A DNA stretch of 64,000 nucleotides from Mycteria americana (lineage: Eukaryota; Chordata; Aves; Ciconiiformes; Ciconiidae). The DNA is taken from assembly GCF_035582795.1 (NCBI RefSeq), contig NC_134367.1, positions 55,893,562-55,957,561 on the forward strand. Direction: 5' to 3'. A model generated the notes under the pieces. That model saw nothing but the letters and a program-made list of their open reading frames with translations. It made no database searches and had not been told where the DNA came from. The number at the start of each line of letters is the position of its first letter. The first letter of the stretch is position 1. Made by a program: the position numbers and the translations under genes. This document shows positions 1 through 11,477 of this stretch, piece after piece.

Positions 1-173
1 AGGCTAACATGGTTCTCAGGGTGCATGAAGGTGGTCAAATAAACCCAGAGAGAAATCTTTGCTCTAAAAGAACAATATGAAACCACAAGAGAGATTTTCA
101 GTTGCAAATACTGGAGGGAGAAGAAGACACATGAAGCAAATTTCACATGTTATGTCAACAAATTAAAAGTTAC
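1..173 (-). other. GPRC6A: GPRC6A intron 4 (partial)
   Basis: Sequence downstream of the exon 4 donor, running off the left edge. No feature recognised. Confidence 0.85.
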
Positions 174-386
174 CTTTAAATCCAGAAATTCTTTTTTTTT
201 CTCCTCATTCTCAAAGATAAAGTCACCTTTCTCTGGGTCATATTCTGCCATAGTGGTGATTTCCATGTGGCCATCAATTTCTTTCCAAAGAAGTACATCG
301 TAACTGGTGCTCATATCTCCCTTGGAGTCAAACTTGATTTCTTTATCATCATCAATGATTGTAACTTTTTTAAGTTCTTCAAGGAG
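174..386 (-). CDS. GPRC6A: GPRC6A coding exon 4 (end of flytrap domain)
   Basis: 213 nt, 71 codons, residues 443-513, phase 0. The acceptor is gttcag|CTCCTTG and the donor is TTAAAG|gtaact. The protein includes DSKGDMSTSYDVLLWKEIDG and MAEYDPEKGDFIF, matching the end of the human flytrap domain before the cysteine-rich region. The next exon is outside the window. Confidence 0.94.
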
Positions 387-3300
387 CTGAACATAAGTAT
401 AAGGAAAAACAACATACATCAGTATCGTGTCAGTGTGATAAACTCAATAGTTTAACATCTGTATGATAATACCAAGTTAAAAAGAAATGTTACTTTTTAG
501 GAGTAAAAGAAATCTTAACATTAAAAGGCATCTTTATAACTGTTTAATTTGACATTCTGTGCAGAATTACATTATTCAGACAATCCTGTTGACCTTAAAA
601 ATCTATTAATAAAAAAATCGTCATTTCTTAACTCTATGCAATGCGTACAAATACTCATGTTAGTATTTTTTCCTAGCCTTGAAAATTTTGGTTCGAAGAT
701 GGGAAAGAAAAGATTTTTTGCTTGCAAGAACTAACAGCCTTTTGGAACTCCCCTTCTTGTAAAGAACGACCATGAATCATGCTCCTGTTGTTACTTTACT
801 GTCACCAGAGTCAATCTGGGCAAGATTTGCTTCCAGAGTAACCTCCCCCAGGGTGCCTGGAAATTTCTAACATTGTTTTCAGCTGTGACTCTGACTGATA
901 TTGTGTATTGCAAGGTGAGACTCAGAAGTGTTACGTGAACAATACATGCCAGTTTGCTCAGATGAAGTGATCAGTGGCACAATGGCAATAAACAGCTAGG
1001 CCATATGCGATAGATCGTAGGAAATATCAGAACAAGCACGCTTTGATAAGGCAACTGTCCAGCTTCATACTGCAACCCATTCTGTTCAACAGGGGGCAAT
1101 TTCTGTCTCCCTCATCGCAAACAGCCAGATCAAAAATTTCTATGTGAATCTGGAAAAGGACAGGTCAAGGCACATATAACCCACTCCCAATTCATGGGGA
1201 CACCATAGAAGGACTTTCATTAGCTACTGTGGTTCTTAACTGAAGCAAATGCTTTATCCTTGTGAAAGCCTAATGATTTTTGGCATCAGTGGTTAATTAA
1301 CAGGAAAAAACCCCAAGGTTTTGGTGAAAGGCTGAACTTACTGCCCTCTGAAAAGCATGCTTTTACATGGATCCATTGTGATATTTGTAGCATTTAATGA
1401 ACATACCGACAGGTATATTACTTCAGTAGGCTTTGGCAAATACATGTATATAACACATCTGGTATACATAATGTCATTTTTTCATGTATAATGTAATTTT
1501 TTTGAGAGTTCATATACTTTCACTGCATCTCTACCAGTTTATGAAGAACCAGTGTGCTTCTAACCAATATTGCATTTGAGTTGGATGTTGCATAGTTGTG
1601 TGGGAATGAATAGGAATTTTTTTTATTATATATACTCAGGCTAGTCATTTAATCTTTCTCTTCTCCACTTTTCCAATTTCTTTAACAGTGTGGGAACAAC
1701 AGAGCTTTTTGAATACATCTTGAGCTTCAGACAGAAGGGGCTAATAATTGGCAACATTTCCTGTAAGTGACGGTTATTTTTGCAAAGTCTGTAACACCAA
1801 TGACTCTGTTGTTTCTCTGTATGTGGAGACGTGTGGTATGGATTAGTTGAATCCTAACCTTCATGTATATATGTCCTTTTCTAGAGGGTTTAAATTTAGT
1901 GTAGAGGAAACATATTATGAAAACAGCACAGGGGGAATAACTGTCTCAGTTTTCTTCGTGAGGTCTTAGCCTCTTAACAGGACTTTTAGTTTGGGTGGTT
2001 TGGATTTAATTCAGCAATGATGTAAATGCAGCTCCATAAAGTTGCATCCCCTGTAGAGCAGTCCTGAATTTGTCCCATTTGCATTTACAAATTCATGTAA
2101 GAGTCTGATTGTTACTGGGTTTTTTTTTTCAAATCTCCTATCTTGGTTTGACCTGCCCTGACCTAGGATAAGAGGTCAGAGCAAATCAGAGTGCTGCAGT
2201 GGTTGTTTGACTTTTAAATGAACTTTTGTTTAATCCTCTGAGTAAAAGTGTGTAAAAGTGAATACTCCTGAGCAGGTTCTTGGGTAAAAGGTCAGGTCAG
2301 GTTTACTTCTCTGATTTTTCCTCTTCTTTTCCCACCCAGTAGAGTTTGATAACAAGTACCTCACCCATCTTAAAGATTGTGTCTAATTTTCCTACCAGTC
2401 ACTTCAGTATAAATCAAGATCAGACAGAAGAATAGTCTGTTGCATTTTCACTTTCAAGTAAAGATTCATTATAGAGGAAAATACCTGAATTCAGACAAAA
2501 CAGAGACAATGGTGAGAGAGAGAAGAAAAGTGAAACTCTTTGGTGAATGCTCCTATCCCACAGTATCCCCATCTCTCAAGAGCACTCGTTGCTGTGTATT
2601 ACAGTGGTTTGCAGCAACAGGACCAACCACTAGTAGCTGAACAGCTGATAAGTCGACTGTAGATTGACTGTGCTTTTTATTCTATCCCACATGAGTAGCT
2701 AGCAAGACGTTCCAGCAAGGAGCCTACAGACTGGAGCCTTCATCCAAGCTGGTGCCTACTCTGTGTGCTCTTTGAAGTTGATGGGGGAAGTGTTAGGGTA
2801 GCTAATGAAGCCCAGCAGCTAAAGATCCCTTCTGCACCTGTGGAGCCATGTGTTTACAGCCATTGCTATTGTATCCATGAAGGAGGAGATGGTGGGTATG
2901 CAGTTACTCACAATCAGTTAGCTATCTGTATGTGAAATGCAATAATCATTCTCTATCTACAGCAGAACACAGCCATGACACAGCACCAGCAGCTTCTGTG
3001 TCTACACGGGCCAAAAAAAGGGATTCAAAACTGGATTCTAGTTCTCAGCACTGCAGCAGTTAGATAGTGCTGCTCCAGCACATAGCCCGTGATTTCAGTT
3101 GGTGAAGAAAGGCAGGAACAGGAATAAAAAGTCATTTAGTAAAAGGACCAAGCGAGTAAACCCAGGAATGTGGGAGCAAAAATGAGGTGAAAGTTTTGCA
3201 GAGAGAATGAGACCTGAAAGAATTAACATCATACCTCCCAGGGGGTGAAGGCAGAGTGATCCTTGCAGTTTCTGTCTTTGCATTGCCCTTTAATGGCATG

Positions 3301-6300
3301 CGCAATGGCATAGACTGCAAGTATAGTGCTATGGATAAATCCTGGTTCAATGTTGGCGTTCAAAAAATCATCTCTCCAGATCTGATGTTTATTTTCAACA
3401 TTTTGCAATAGATCATCCTGGGACTGGTTTGAAATGCACGTTTGAAAATCATGATATTCCAGGTGTGCACAGACTGACAAAAGCATAACATATTCATGTA
3501 AAAACTTGTTGTTGTCAGTGGGCTTTTCATGAAGTTTTCTCAGAAAGTCTTGGAATGTGGAGATGTCTCCGCTTTTAAATCCAAATCCCACAATGGTCCC
3601 CAGCTGTCTGATATTGGGAATTGTACTGATTTTGACTGCAGCCGACCAATTATCACTTGCAATCCAGATTTTATTTACATTCCTCTCAATTGCCTTCTTA
3701 AACAGTTTTAGCACATGGAACTGTCTCATAAAGACAACAATAACATTTACTCTGGTCTCCTTGACAATCTTCTCAACTGCGTGATCAACTTTGGTGTGAA
3801 AGGTGTTGTCAGAGAGGTAGGCAGGCAGCATTTCTTTAAAAGCTATGCAAACGTTGTTTGCCATGGCCTGGACCCCAAAGCTCTCCAGAGCAAAGCGCCC
3901 ATTGTCATCGTCGGTGGCTATTACTCCAATCCAATTCCACCCAGACTCACAGATCAAGTGGGCCATTGCTCTTGTCTGATGGAAATCACTGGGGATAGTC
4001 CTGAAGAAAGAAGGAAACCGGATTTTGTCACTGAGGATTTCAGCTGATGATGCAGGGCTGACCTAGGAAGAGCAAACGATTCAGTTACGGAAGAGGTCTC
4101 CTGCAAAGGATGCCAAGAGATCCAAAACTGCCACGATTACTCTTTCATCCAGCCTGACCCAGGGCTCCCTCCTGCTGTGACTGAACATCAACAAGGTGCA
4201 GCCAAGTGGGGCAGGTTCCCTCACCCCGCTATTCGGATGCAGACTCATGCCCAGTACCGCTTCCACTATTTTCATCCTCATGCACGTAATTACTTACTTC
4301 AGTAAGGGCAGAGAATAAAACCTTTCAAAATGGGTATGACAGTTATGCTGGTATAAGGATTTTGTTTTACTCTGTTCAGATACCATCAACATGCTAGTCA
4401 AAACAATATTTAAAACATTGGAGGCATTAAGTATTGTTTGTGTTATTATTCAAATTGCTGGTACCCTTACGTTTTGCAGTATTTTTCTATCACTGAGTAT
4501 GTTAGTATGGTTCACTCACATACGTATTTTCTCTCCAAGATTTAATTACTACATTTTGAAAGGATCATTAAGTCTGTTAGAAGAACCTCCCAGAAAAACA
4601 GTAACCAATACTACAGCATGCTATGATTCTTTCATATAAAAGATTTATTACCTTTTCCTTGTGAATGTAGCTAGGAAAAGGTAAAGGGAACATTGTTATT
4701 TAAATCTCTTTGGTTTTAATCCTTTTCTATTTGTTTGTAGGAGGGCTTTTTCCCTACACTTATATTTCATACATCGCTTGACAGTTCTTAAAAAATAAAT
4801 CTAAGCTTTCCAAAGTAAGAGTCACCTGTCTGGAGGGGACACCAAATCTTAACTATTGTCAGAAGATTACAGATGCTATTGATGAGAAAAATCTGCTGGG
4901 TCACCTTTTCCATCTCTATGTCCCAATGCAGATTGTTTCATTACTTGTCTTTTGATTATGTTCAAGTGTGGCATTTTAATTTTCATACTTATATTGCTCC
5001 TGTGGTGGAGCTGGAGGTCATAATTACTTCTTACCATGGCAGAGGAAAAGACTCAGTTAGAAGTTACGTTTACTTCGGCTTTTGTGTCTTTTGCAGGTTT
5101 GGTTACTCTGTTGCTACTGTGCAGTAAGGTAATTTGTGTCAAATTGCCCAACTCAACCTGCAACACAGGATGGTGTGGAAGTGGATCTCCTTTTTCTTTG
5201 TTGGTCCTGGCCTTGACCCCAACTCTTTTACAGTGGTGAAAATAGAAATGTAAGCACTAGCCTAAGTGCAAGTGTAGGACTGTACTAGTCCTAGAGAGGT
5301 CAGAAAGAGAGAAGGATGCTTTGGGAAGGACCAGTGTGGATCTAGACTTGTATTCCTTCTTTTCCATAGCTGCTTGAAGAGTAACAGGAGTGTTACTGTG
5401 TTTTGGAGCAGGATTCCTCACTTCCCTGTCCATAGTTAAAATGGACTCCAAAATCCAACCTATCTCAGGCAGGAGATAATTTCCAAATTTCTGGCCAAAT
5501 TTGATTTTGTCTTTTTTTTTTTTTTTTTTCCCCAGTTTGAGATTAGGTATTGTCATATTCACCACCAGCCAGACTAGACACGGCGGGTGTAACTTGGTTG
5601 CCTGAATAAAGTCCTTGAGTGGCATCCGAGGTACACTAGAGTAACTGGCACAGCCATGCAGGACTGACTAATGGTGCTGCCAGGCTGACAAGAGCCCAGT
5701 GTCACCCTGAAATAGCACATGCCTTGGAGGCACATGCCTTGGGCATATAAAATAGCCCTTACTGCCTTTGTTTAGGCAAGTGAATCAAGCTCTCCATTTG
5801 GAGTTGAATCCCACCCCTCCTGATGTCCTTAGGTTGAGTCGAATCCTGCCCCGTAGCAAACATGTGGCTTTTGCAATCCCTATGATTAGAGCCGCACCTT
5901 TATTCTAAGCATGGTAAATTTGACCCTCTGTCCAAAATGAAATAGCTCCCTCAGACCTACCTGTGGGATTAGTTGCAAAGCCAACAGCCTTGAAACTGCC
6001 ATTGACACCTCCGAGTAGCTGGCTCCAGTGATTGCCTTAATTCTCGGGATGTAGTCCGAGTAGTTGCACTTGAACTCTACAACATCCTTCGAAGAATTGA
6101 ATTTACCCAGGAACCTCAGAGCAGATGCCATGGCTTTTGTAACTTCTGCGCATGTGTCATAGATTTCGTAGCCCAGAGTAACTCCAGATAGCAGTGTTGA
6201 ATTGTTGATCATTTCAATAGCATGTATCATTGCAAGTGTCTGAAGGAAAATTTGAACTTCGAAGCTGTCAGGAAACACAGAAGTTTTATTTTAGAAAAAC

Positions 6301-8098
6301 ATTGCTGGGAACAAGGCTGAAGCAAAGTCCATTTTGAGCATATCCCTTATAATTTGACAACTGCTGAAAAGAAGTGATGGATAGTATGTTTTGTGTCATT
6401 TGCTTGGGTTTTAGTGTACAAAAGATTAGAAACCGTATATTTTTGTCTCACCTAAATGGGAGACTACGCAAAATAAACACAAAACTTAAGATGTACCTGA
6501 ATAAAAGTGTTTTTCTGGAAAAAAAAAAAAAACAACCAAAACCTGGTACTAAAAAATTAATTTTCATGTTACATGAAAATTTGCAAGTGATATCTTGCAA
6601 ATTGGAATAGCTTCAGCGAAGCTATTCCAATTTACTTCCTCTGCCCAGTAAGCTTTTTTAAAAATGTATTTACTTTCACCAAAAGCATGAAACAAAGAAA
6701 AGAAAGGACTAAATATTTCAGAATAGAAGAAAATATTTCAGAGGTGGAGGTCTTCTAGTGGTTGCATCAATGTTCCTAAAATCCTCTCTAAACCTGATGA
6801 AGTTAGTACAGCTATTCCCCTTATCTCCAGTGGATATTATAACAGATGCTTAATCAGAACTGTGCTAGCGCAAAATGTCTGCATTACAACCAACCCTCCT
6901 CTCAGGCACGCTTCTCTAAAGTTTACAAATCTTGCAAACTAAATTAAATTTCAAATGAACCTGAGACAATTTATGACTCTATAGAAAAATAATGGAAGAC
7001 TGACAAAATTATCAACTTTGTCATCATTTTGAAATAAATTCAGATGAATACCTGCATGTCCAGCTGATTATTAGATTCAGATGTGGGATTAAGTTGCATG
7101 TAAAATTCAAATAAAATTTGAGGATTTGCACCTGCATTAAAATTAAAGAAAATGCATATTTGTAATTCCTGGGCTTAGGAAAGCTTTATTATGTACTTAA
7201 AATGAAGTTCTTCACCAGGTTTCCTTTGCATTCTTTCCAGAAAAATGGATGTTTCAAGCACAGTAGGATTTGGAGCCAATAAAATAAATATTCTGATGCA
7301 CAGTCTGAACCTGAATGCATATATGACATGGTGTTTATATATAGTCTATCTTGTAACATAATGTCCCAATTACAATACAAAGTGTAATGATTACAGTAAT
7401 TATAACAATAATTACAATCTAGTCAGCAAGGTACTATCATAGATTACAACTGAGCTATCCTCAGTGGTGGGGGACATGCTTTGATATGTGCTTAGGTAAA
7501 ATGGAACAGCCTGCCTGTGCTCAAATCAGGTAGGTGCAACTTCATAACAAATAACGAACAACTGCACGGCAGAGTACTTCAGACATATAGCAACAAAGTA
7601 GCATTTACATGGAAATTAAATGATTGTCCAGCACAAACCTGCAGAGCTATTTGATTATATATGAAGATTGAAACAGGATCAAATGCTCATTCCCTTCCTC
7701 AGGCAGCCACAGTATTTTTTACTGTAACTTTGCCATACTTTGTCATTCTGTATTAATTTACGCACAATTTATGTCATGTCCAAGGTCTTTTGAAAGACTA
7801 AGAAATGCAGGAGAACCAGATTTTGCTGATCTTAGTATAAGAAGTACATGCCCCATGTCAGTGATCTCTTCTTTGCTATATATGTAATTTCCAGTATTAC
7901 TCACCCAGCACAATTCTGAATTACTGGCTTGATGGGATATTCTTCCGGACGCAGCATTTCGCTATGAACTGCAAACAAGCCTCCAATAACAATGTCCCCC
8001 GGAGAACTGGCGCCTACGAAGTCATCAGTGTTCTGGCAAGAGAAAGCGATATCAGTGCCGATCACAAAGCAGGGGATCAGAAAGCTAACGAATGCCAT
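174..8098 (-). CDS. GPRC6A: GPRC6A, class C GPCR, coding exons 1-4 (5' part of gene)
   Basis: Plasma-membrane receptor of the calcium-sensing/metabotropic glutamate family. The mammalian protein responds to basic L-amino acids, with divalent cations as modulators. CDS = complement(join(174..386, 3235..4062, 5961..6264, 7905..8098)), 1539 nt, 513 codons, no stop or frameshift; all junctions seen are GT/AG. The translation covers the signal peptide (about residues 1-20) and the whole Venus-flytrap domain. Residues matching the mammalian amino-acid pocket are Y148, S149 and D303 (in SDNWS). C131, the reported inter-subunit disulfide cysteine, is present. N-glycosylation sequons occur at N85/N86 (NNST), N121 and N132. 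Position 172, threonine in human as I recall, is serine here. The start ATG has a strong context (A at -3, G at +4) and aligns with the human start. The cysteine-rich domain, seven helices and 3' end lie beyond position 1. It is divergent from RFX6 and about 23 kb away. Identification is by remembered homology and is very secure. Confidence 0.96.
387..3234 (-). other. GPRC6A: GPRC6A intron 3
   Basis: 2848-nt intron between exons 3 and 4. It contains a cluster of AGGTCA nuclear-receptor half-sites (listed separately). The ORFs inside are short and lack any recognisable protein. No repeat family was identified. Confidence 0.85.
2149..2299. promoter_or_regulatory. Cluster of AGGTCA nuclear-receptor half-sites, including a DR4
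   Basis: Two TGACCT half-sites at 2149-2154 and 2159-2164 are exact direct repeats with a 4-nt spacer (DR4 on the minus strand). AGGTCA follows at 2173-2178 in the opposite orientation. Two overlapping AGGTCA copies sit at 2289-2294 and 2294-2299. DR4 is the classical arrangement bound by thyroid hormone receptor or LXR with RXR. Function is inference from motif spacing only. Confidence 0.3.
3235..4062 (-). CDS. GPRC6A: GPRC6A coding exon 3 (largest flytrap exon)
   Basis: 828 nt, 276 codons, residues 167-442, phase 0 at both ends. The acceptor is ttcctag|GTCAGC and the donor is TGGGAG|gtatga. It encodes AEILSDKIRFPSFFRTIPSD, GWNWIGVIATDDDNGR and KIWIASDNWS, which are hallmark blocks of class C ligand-binding domains. 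D303 of the pocket is in SDNWS. The first residues are VSPASSAEIL. The corresponding human stretch is VGYESTAEIL as I recall it, so pocket-edge positions 169-172 differ. Confidence 0.96.
4063..5960 (-). other. GPRC6A: GPRC6A intron 2
   Basis: 1898-nt intron. It holds an inverted repeat at 4648-4684 and a poly-T run near 5511-5530. A 122-codon minus-strand frame (5257-5625) crosses the poly-T run and looks like chance. Confidence 0.85.
4648..4684. repeat. Perfect 12-bp inverted repeat (hairpin)
   Basis: TTACCTTTTCCT at 4648-4659 and its exact complement AGGAAAAGGTAA at 4673-4684 flank a 13-nt loop. It lies in GPRC6A intron 2. Confidence 0.8.
5961..6264 (-). CDS. GPRC6A: GPRC6A coding exon 2
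   Basis: 304 nt: the last base of codon 65 plus residues 66-166. The acceptor is tgacag|CTTCGAAG and the donor is CCACAG|gtaggt. The exon holds FLQTLAMIHAIEMINNSTLL, the glycosylation sequons N85/N86, N121 and N132, cysteine C131, and Y148-S149-E150 of the amino-acid-binding site. It ends in phase 0 after LQLIPQ. Confidence 0.95.
6265..7904 (-). other. GPRC6A: GPRC6A intron 1
   Basis: 1640-nt AT-rich intron. It contains a chain of three overlapping hairpins at 6559-6633 (listed separately) next to a poly-A run at about 6520-6532. Nothing else recognised. Confidence 0.85.
6559..6633. repeat. Three consecutive perfect hairpins sharing arms
   Basis: Hairpin 1: AATTTTCATG (6559-6568), loop TTA, complement to 6581. 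Hairpin 2: AATTTGCAAG (6578-6587), loop TGATAT, complement 6594-6603. Hairpin 3: AAATTGGAATAGCTTC (6599-6614), loop AGC, complement 6618-6633. All stems are perfect (10, 10 and 16 bp). Neighbouring hairpins share 4 and 5 nt (AATT, AAATT). The structure lies in GPRC6A intron 1. Confidence 0.9.
7905..8098 (-). CDS. GPRC6A: GPRC6A coding exon 1 (signal peptide and start of flytrap domain)
   Basis: 194 nt encode residues 1-64 plus two bases of codon 65. The protein opens with a hydrophobic signal peptide, MAFVSFLIPCFVIGTDIAFS, followed by CQNTDDFVGASSPGDIVIGG, which closely parallels the human receptor. The donor reads GG|gtgagt on the minus strand. The open frame continues upstream of the ATG, but there is no in-frame ATG there, and a strong acceptor-like site lies 87 nt upstream (see the 5' UTR entry). 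Confidence 0.95.
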
Positions 8099-8185
8099 GT
8101 TTCTGTTTCCCTTGCTCACTACCAGCTTTAAGTCAATTAAGCGAGCTGCGGGGCCAACAAGGGCTCCTAGGTCATCTATAAACAG
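8099..8185 (-). other. GPRC6A: Probable GPRC6A 5' UTR, possibly from a spliced upstream exon
   Basis: The 87 nt before the GPRC6A ATG have no stop in the ATG frame and no in-frame ATG. On the minus strand they are preceded by a run of pyrimidines ending in tttgcag (AG at 8187-8186), a good splice acceptor. This suggests that the start-codon exon may be joined to an undetected noncoding exon further upstream (higher coordinates). RNA evidence would decide between this and a transcription start close by. Confidence 0.4.
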
Positions 8186-11100
8186 CTGCAAAGGGAAAAA
8201 AGGGCTGCACTCAGAAGTCAGTCACACCTCATAAGGTGCTTGTGTTTGCTTCACTGGCTGAGGCTATTTTATTAAAGGTACTAAAGCAATGCTGTCACAT
8301 AAAATGTGAGGTGCAGGGGTGTGAGAGTGAAGAGGGAGGGAGAAAGGTAAATGAGTTTAAAAGGAAATGTTGGACATAAAATCTGTTCTGCTGTGTTCGA
8401 AGTTTATTATACCTTATCTGAAACACATGGCAAATATTTTGGTATAAATTTGGGCTTGTCTTGAATACCTTCCAACTGAGTGCAGGGTGAGAAGAAGCAA
8501 TCATATAATGTGGTAGTGATATTGCTGCAACTGTATTTTAAGGATCTGGTCCAGAGAGTACTGAAAAAAGACCCCCTTGCCACAGTCTGCTTTCGGTCAG
8601 ACTCTGGTCCAAAAAAACCCACCCCAAAACTATCAAAAGATTGCTTTTCTCTCAATCCTTTCCTTATAATTTTTAAAATCTTGGTATAAAAATGGCTTGG
8701 ATAAGCTAGTATTGATGGTTCTGATGCACACACAGTGCCTAGTGACTTCAGTGGGCTTTGGATCAGGTTCTGTATTTACAAGCCAGGCCACGTCTGCTGA
8801 TGGTTAATCTGACAAACACAGAGCAGTGGGAAAACATAATACTAGTCCTAGTTTTTTGTCAGGAGAGAAGCACGCTCTCTTCCCCCTCTGACGGAGGACA
8901 CCAGCACAGAGCAGCAGCTCCGGTGCTGTGGGAGGACTGGGAAGTATCTGTTTTCGGTGCCACCGTTTCTCTCAGATTCAGAGGAATCAGATGCTGTGCC
9001 AGAAGGGAACTGGGGGAAAAGAGAAGCAGAGGCTGGACTCTCAGCTTTCATAAACTCCAACCATAAACACCAAAGTGAACCTCTTTAGGACAGAAACATG
9101 ACCGATGCTACTAAACAATACCAATTTACTTAAGAGACACAGATTTGACAATAATCCTTTTCTGTTCTTGACATTGGCTTATTTCTCTATTTTCTTATAA
9201 TGGCTTCTTCAGATTTTGCTTCTTTTGGTACTATGCCAAAACACTTTCAGAAGAATGGGGTCAGTCATAGTGTTTATTGCCTATGATTTTACTATAAAAA
9301 AAGCTGGGTTTTACACAGAAAATTTGAATTAAGGGTTGTTTTCTGGCAAGCAAAAAAGAGAAATGGGATGTCTGTTACATATTTTTTCCAATAAGCATAA
9401 TGCATACCATATAAATTATTTAAATTATTATACTTTGCTTTTTTTTTCTCACTAGTCTCTTCATAGTTAGGGTATCCATTTACAACAGAGATATTTCTTG
9501 CAAATGCAAATGTTAATCCCCAGTGAAGTCACCATTCAGCCTCTTCTTTGTTATAATATAACAGCTTGTGTTTCTTTCATCTGCCTTCTTTCTTTCCATG
9601 TGTTTTTCTCACTGCTGGGTCAGGGCATATAGTAAACAGCTGCCTGCATTTTCTTTAATATATCTGATCACATGCATTTATGGGCAAGCGATGACACCAA
9701 TCTATTCTGCTTCTGCACTGACTTGCAAAAATTCCAGTTATTCCAAAGGTTTTCCTCTTGACTTATAGCAATGTAAGGGTAGTCAGACTCTGGCCCTGAG
9801 TTATGAGACATTCACTTGCAAATATTCATGGACCCATTCCTTTCCATCCAGGTAATGCACCTTAAAGCCTGGCTCCATGGACTCTCGTGTTTCCTTTTCC
9901 CTGACTTTGCATATAACTTCGCATATAAACCTCCTGCCAAATGATACTTTATGTCCTTAAAGTATAAGATTGGAACTAGTCATTTCCTTAAGCAAGCCAC
10001 AAGAATATTCAGCCATATGCTTCTAGTATAAAATGTAACTTTTAAGGAACTAACACTAAGTATTGCATTAGGGATTCAATGGAAATATAGTACTGATAAT
10101 TTTAAACTGTAAATTTGTTATAATTTATTATTAGAAGCAGAAAAGAAACTCTACTCTGGCCAGTCTCTAAAAAGCTATTAATTTCTATAGGAGAGGACTT
10201 TACCTACAAACAAAAATCCTTACTTGGTCACTTTGGAAAGTGGAAGTTGACAAAATAAACCACATATAATTGGTGCATAATTTCATGTTATTTATAAAAA
10301 CAACACAAAATGATGTGTGCTTCAAATTCAACTACATTGAGTTTACATCACAGTGTAGAGTATTTTCACAGGGAAGGGTTTTTATTGTTATTGTTTGTTT
10401 TCAAGACCTATATCTCATAATTACTGCTAGTGATGAGAAGTACTTAGAATTGTTACTGAGATAGCTCAGCCTAATCTAGTACTGCAGAATTAATTGGAAG
10501 TGTTTGCAAATACCCTTTTTCATTGACACTTAAGTACCAATAGAAATAAGTATATAGCACAAAATGTTCTTTGCTTAAAATTTAGTGACGTATTATTGTA
10601 ACATTGCTAGACTTTCACAGTTGTCTGCATAGGAGCATTTCCTGGCAGGTAGAATCAAGCATAAGATTCAGGGGAAAGTCTTGAAGTACCATCATCTCTA
10701 GAAAGCAACCTTTACAGGACTGTACAAAGGCAGAAAACAGGACCTACCAAACCCAGAGCTACTCTGAGAGCCACAGATGAATTCTAAGAGGCTTTGGAGA
10801 ATCTGGTGGGAGACAGAGATACTCTGGTAGTATCACTGTATGCCTCAAAGTTACCTGCTGTCGTGCCAAAATGGCTACTTCTTCTACCTGGGCTTCAGCT
10901 GCCCTTTGAGAAGGACCAGAATAGGTGGGTTTTGGAAGACGGCCCTGTCAAGCTCAACACTAATCCTGCAGGTGACTTCTGGTAAATTTACGTTTAATAA
11001 ATTTTTGAAAACAGTACCACACCTATTGAAAGGCTCCACAATACAAAATGTGTGAAAGAAGCCAAGGGAACTTTGGATATTCTCACTGTTATTCAAAAGA

Positions 11101-11317
11101 GTGGGATAACCCCTCCTCACTGAGGACAGGACCTACTCTGACACAAGGGAGATTGCCCTGTTTGGAGAACCCAGCAGCATTCAAATAAAATCCTGTCATT
11201 TGTAGGGAAGCTGGTGCTTGTGTAAGTTAAGAGTCACCACTCCTTCTCGGATCGTTCTTGGGGAAGACATGAGCCACAAAGAAAGGAAGATGAGCCATAA
11301 TTTTAAAGCCCTGAACT
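8186..11317. other. Intergenic, upstream of GPRC6A
   Basis: This stretch must contain the GPRC6A promoter, but no TATA box or CpG island could be assigned. The open frames are short and unrelated to known proteins as far as I can tell. AT-rich with small homopolymer runs. Confidence 0.6.
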
Positions 11318-11477
11318 GAGTGGAGGGCTTTCATCCCTGGAGGTATTTAAAAGACGTTTGGATGAGGTGCTTAGGGACATGGTGTAGTGGTGGTCTTGGT
11401 AGTGTTAGGTTTACAGTTGGACTCGATGAGCTTAAAGGTCTTTTCCAACCTATACAATTCTGTGATTCTGTGATTCC
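11318..11477 (+). mobile_element. CR1 LINE 3' end fragment
   Basis: Sense-strand match to the avian CR1 3' region: GGAGGTATTTAAAAGACG, then GCTTAGGGACATGG, then GGACTCGATGAGCTTAAAGG and TCTTTTCCAACC. It ends in the characteristic octamer tail of repeated ATTCTGTG. It is 5'-truncated, as most CR1 copies are. Confidence 0.9.

Noticed and set aside
5257..5625. 122-codon minus-strand frame in GPRC6A intron 2
   Set aside because: It runs through a poly-T tract (a lysine run in translation) and does not fit the receptor reading frame or splice sites.
6599..6633. 16-bp stem with a 3-nt loop as a microRNA precursor
   Set aside because: The stem is too short and the loop too tight for a typical Drosha/Dicer substrate.
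174..8098. GPRC6A as a pseudogene, since the gene is lost or altered in some lineages
   Set aside because: All four exons are open, in phase, with GT/AG sites and conserved functional residues. The off-window exons cannot be judged.
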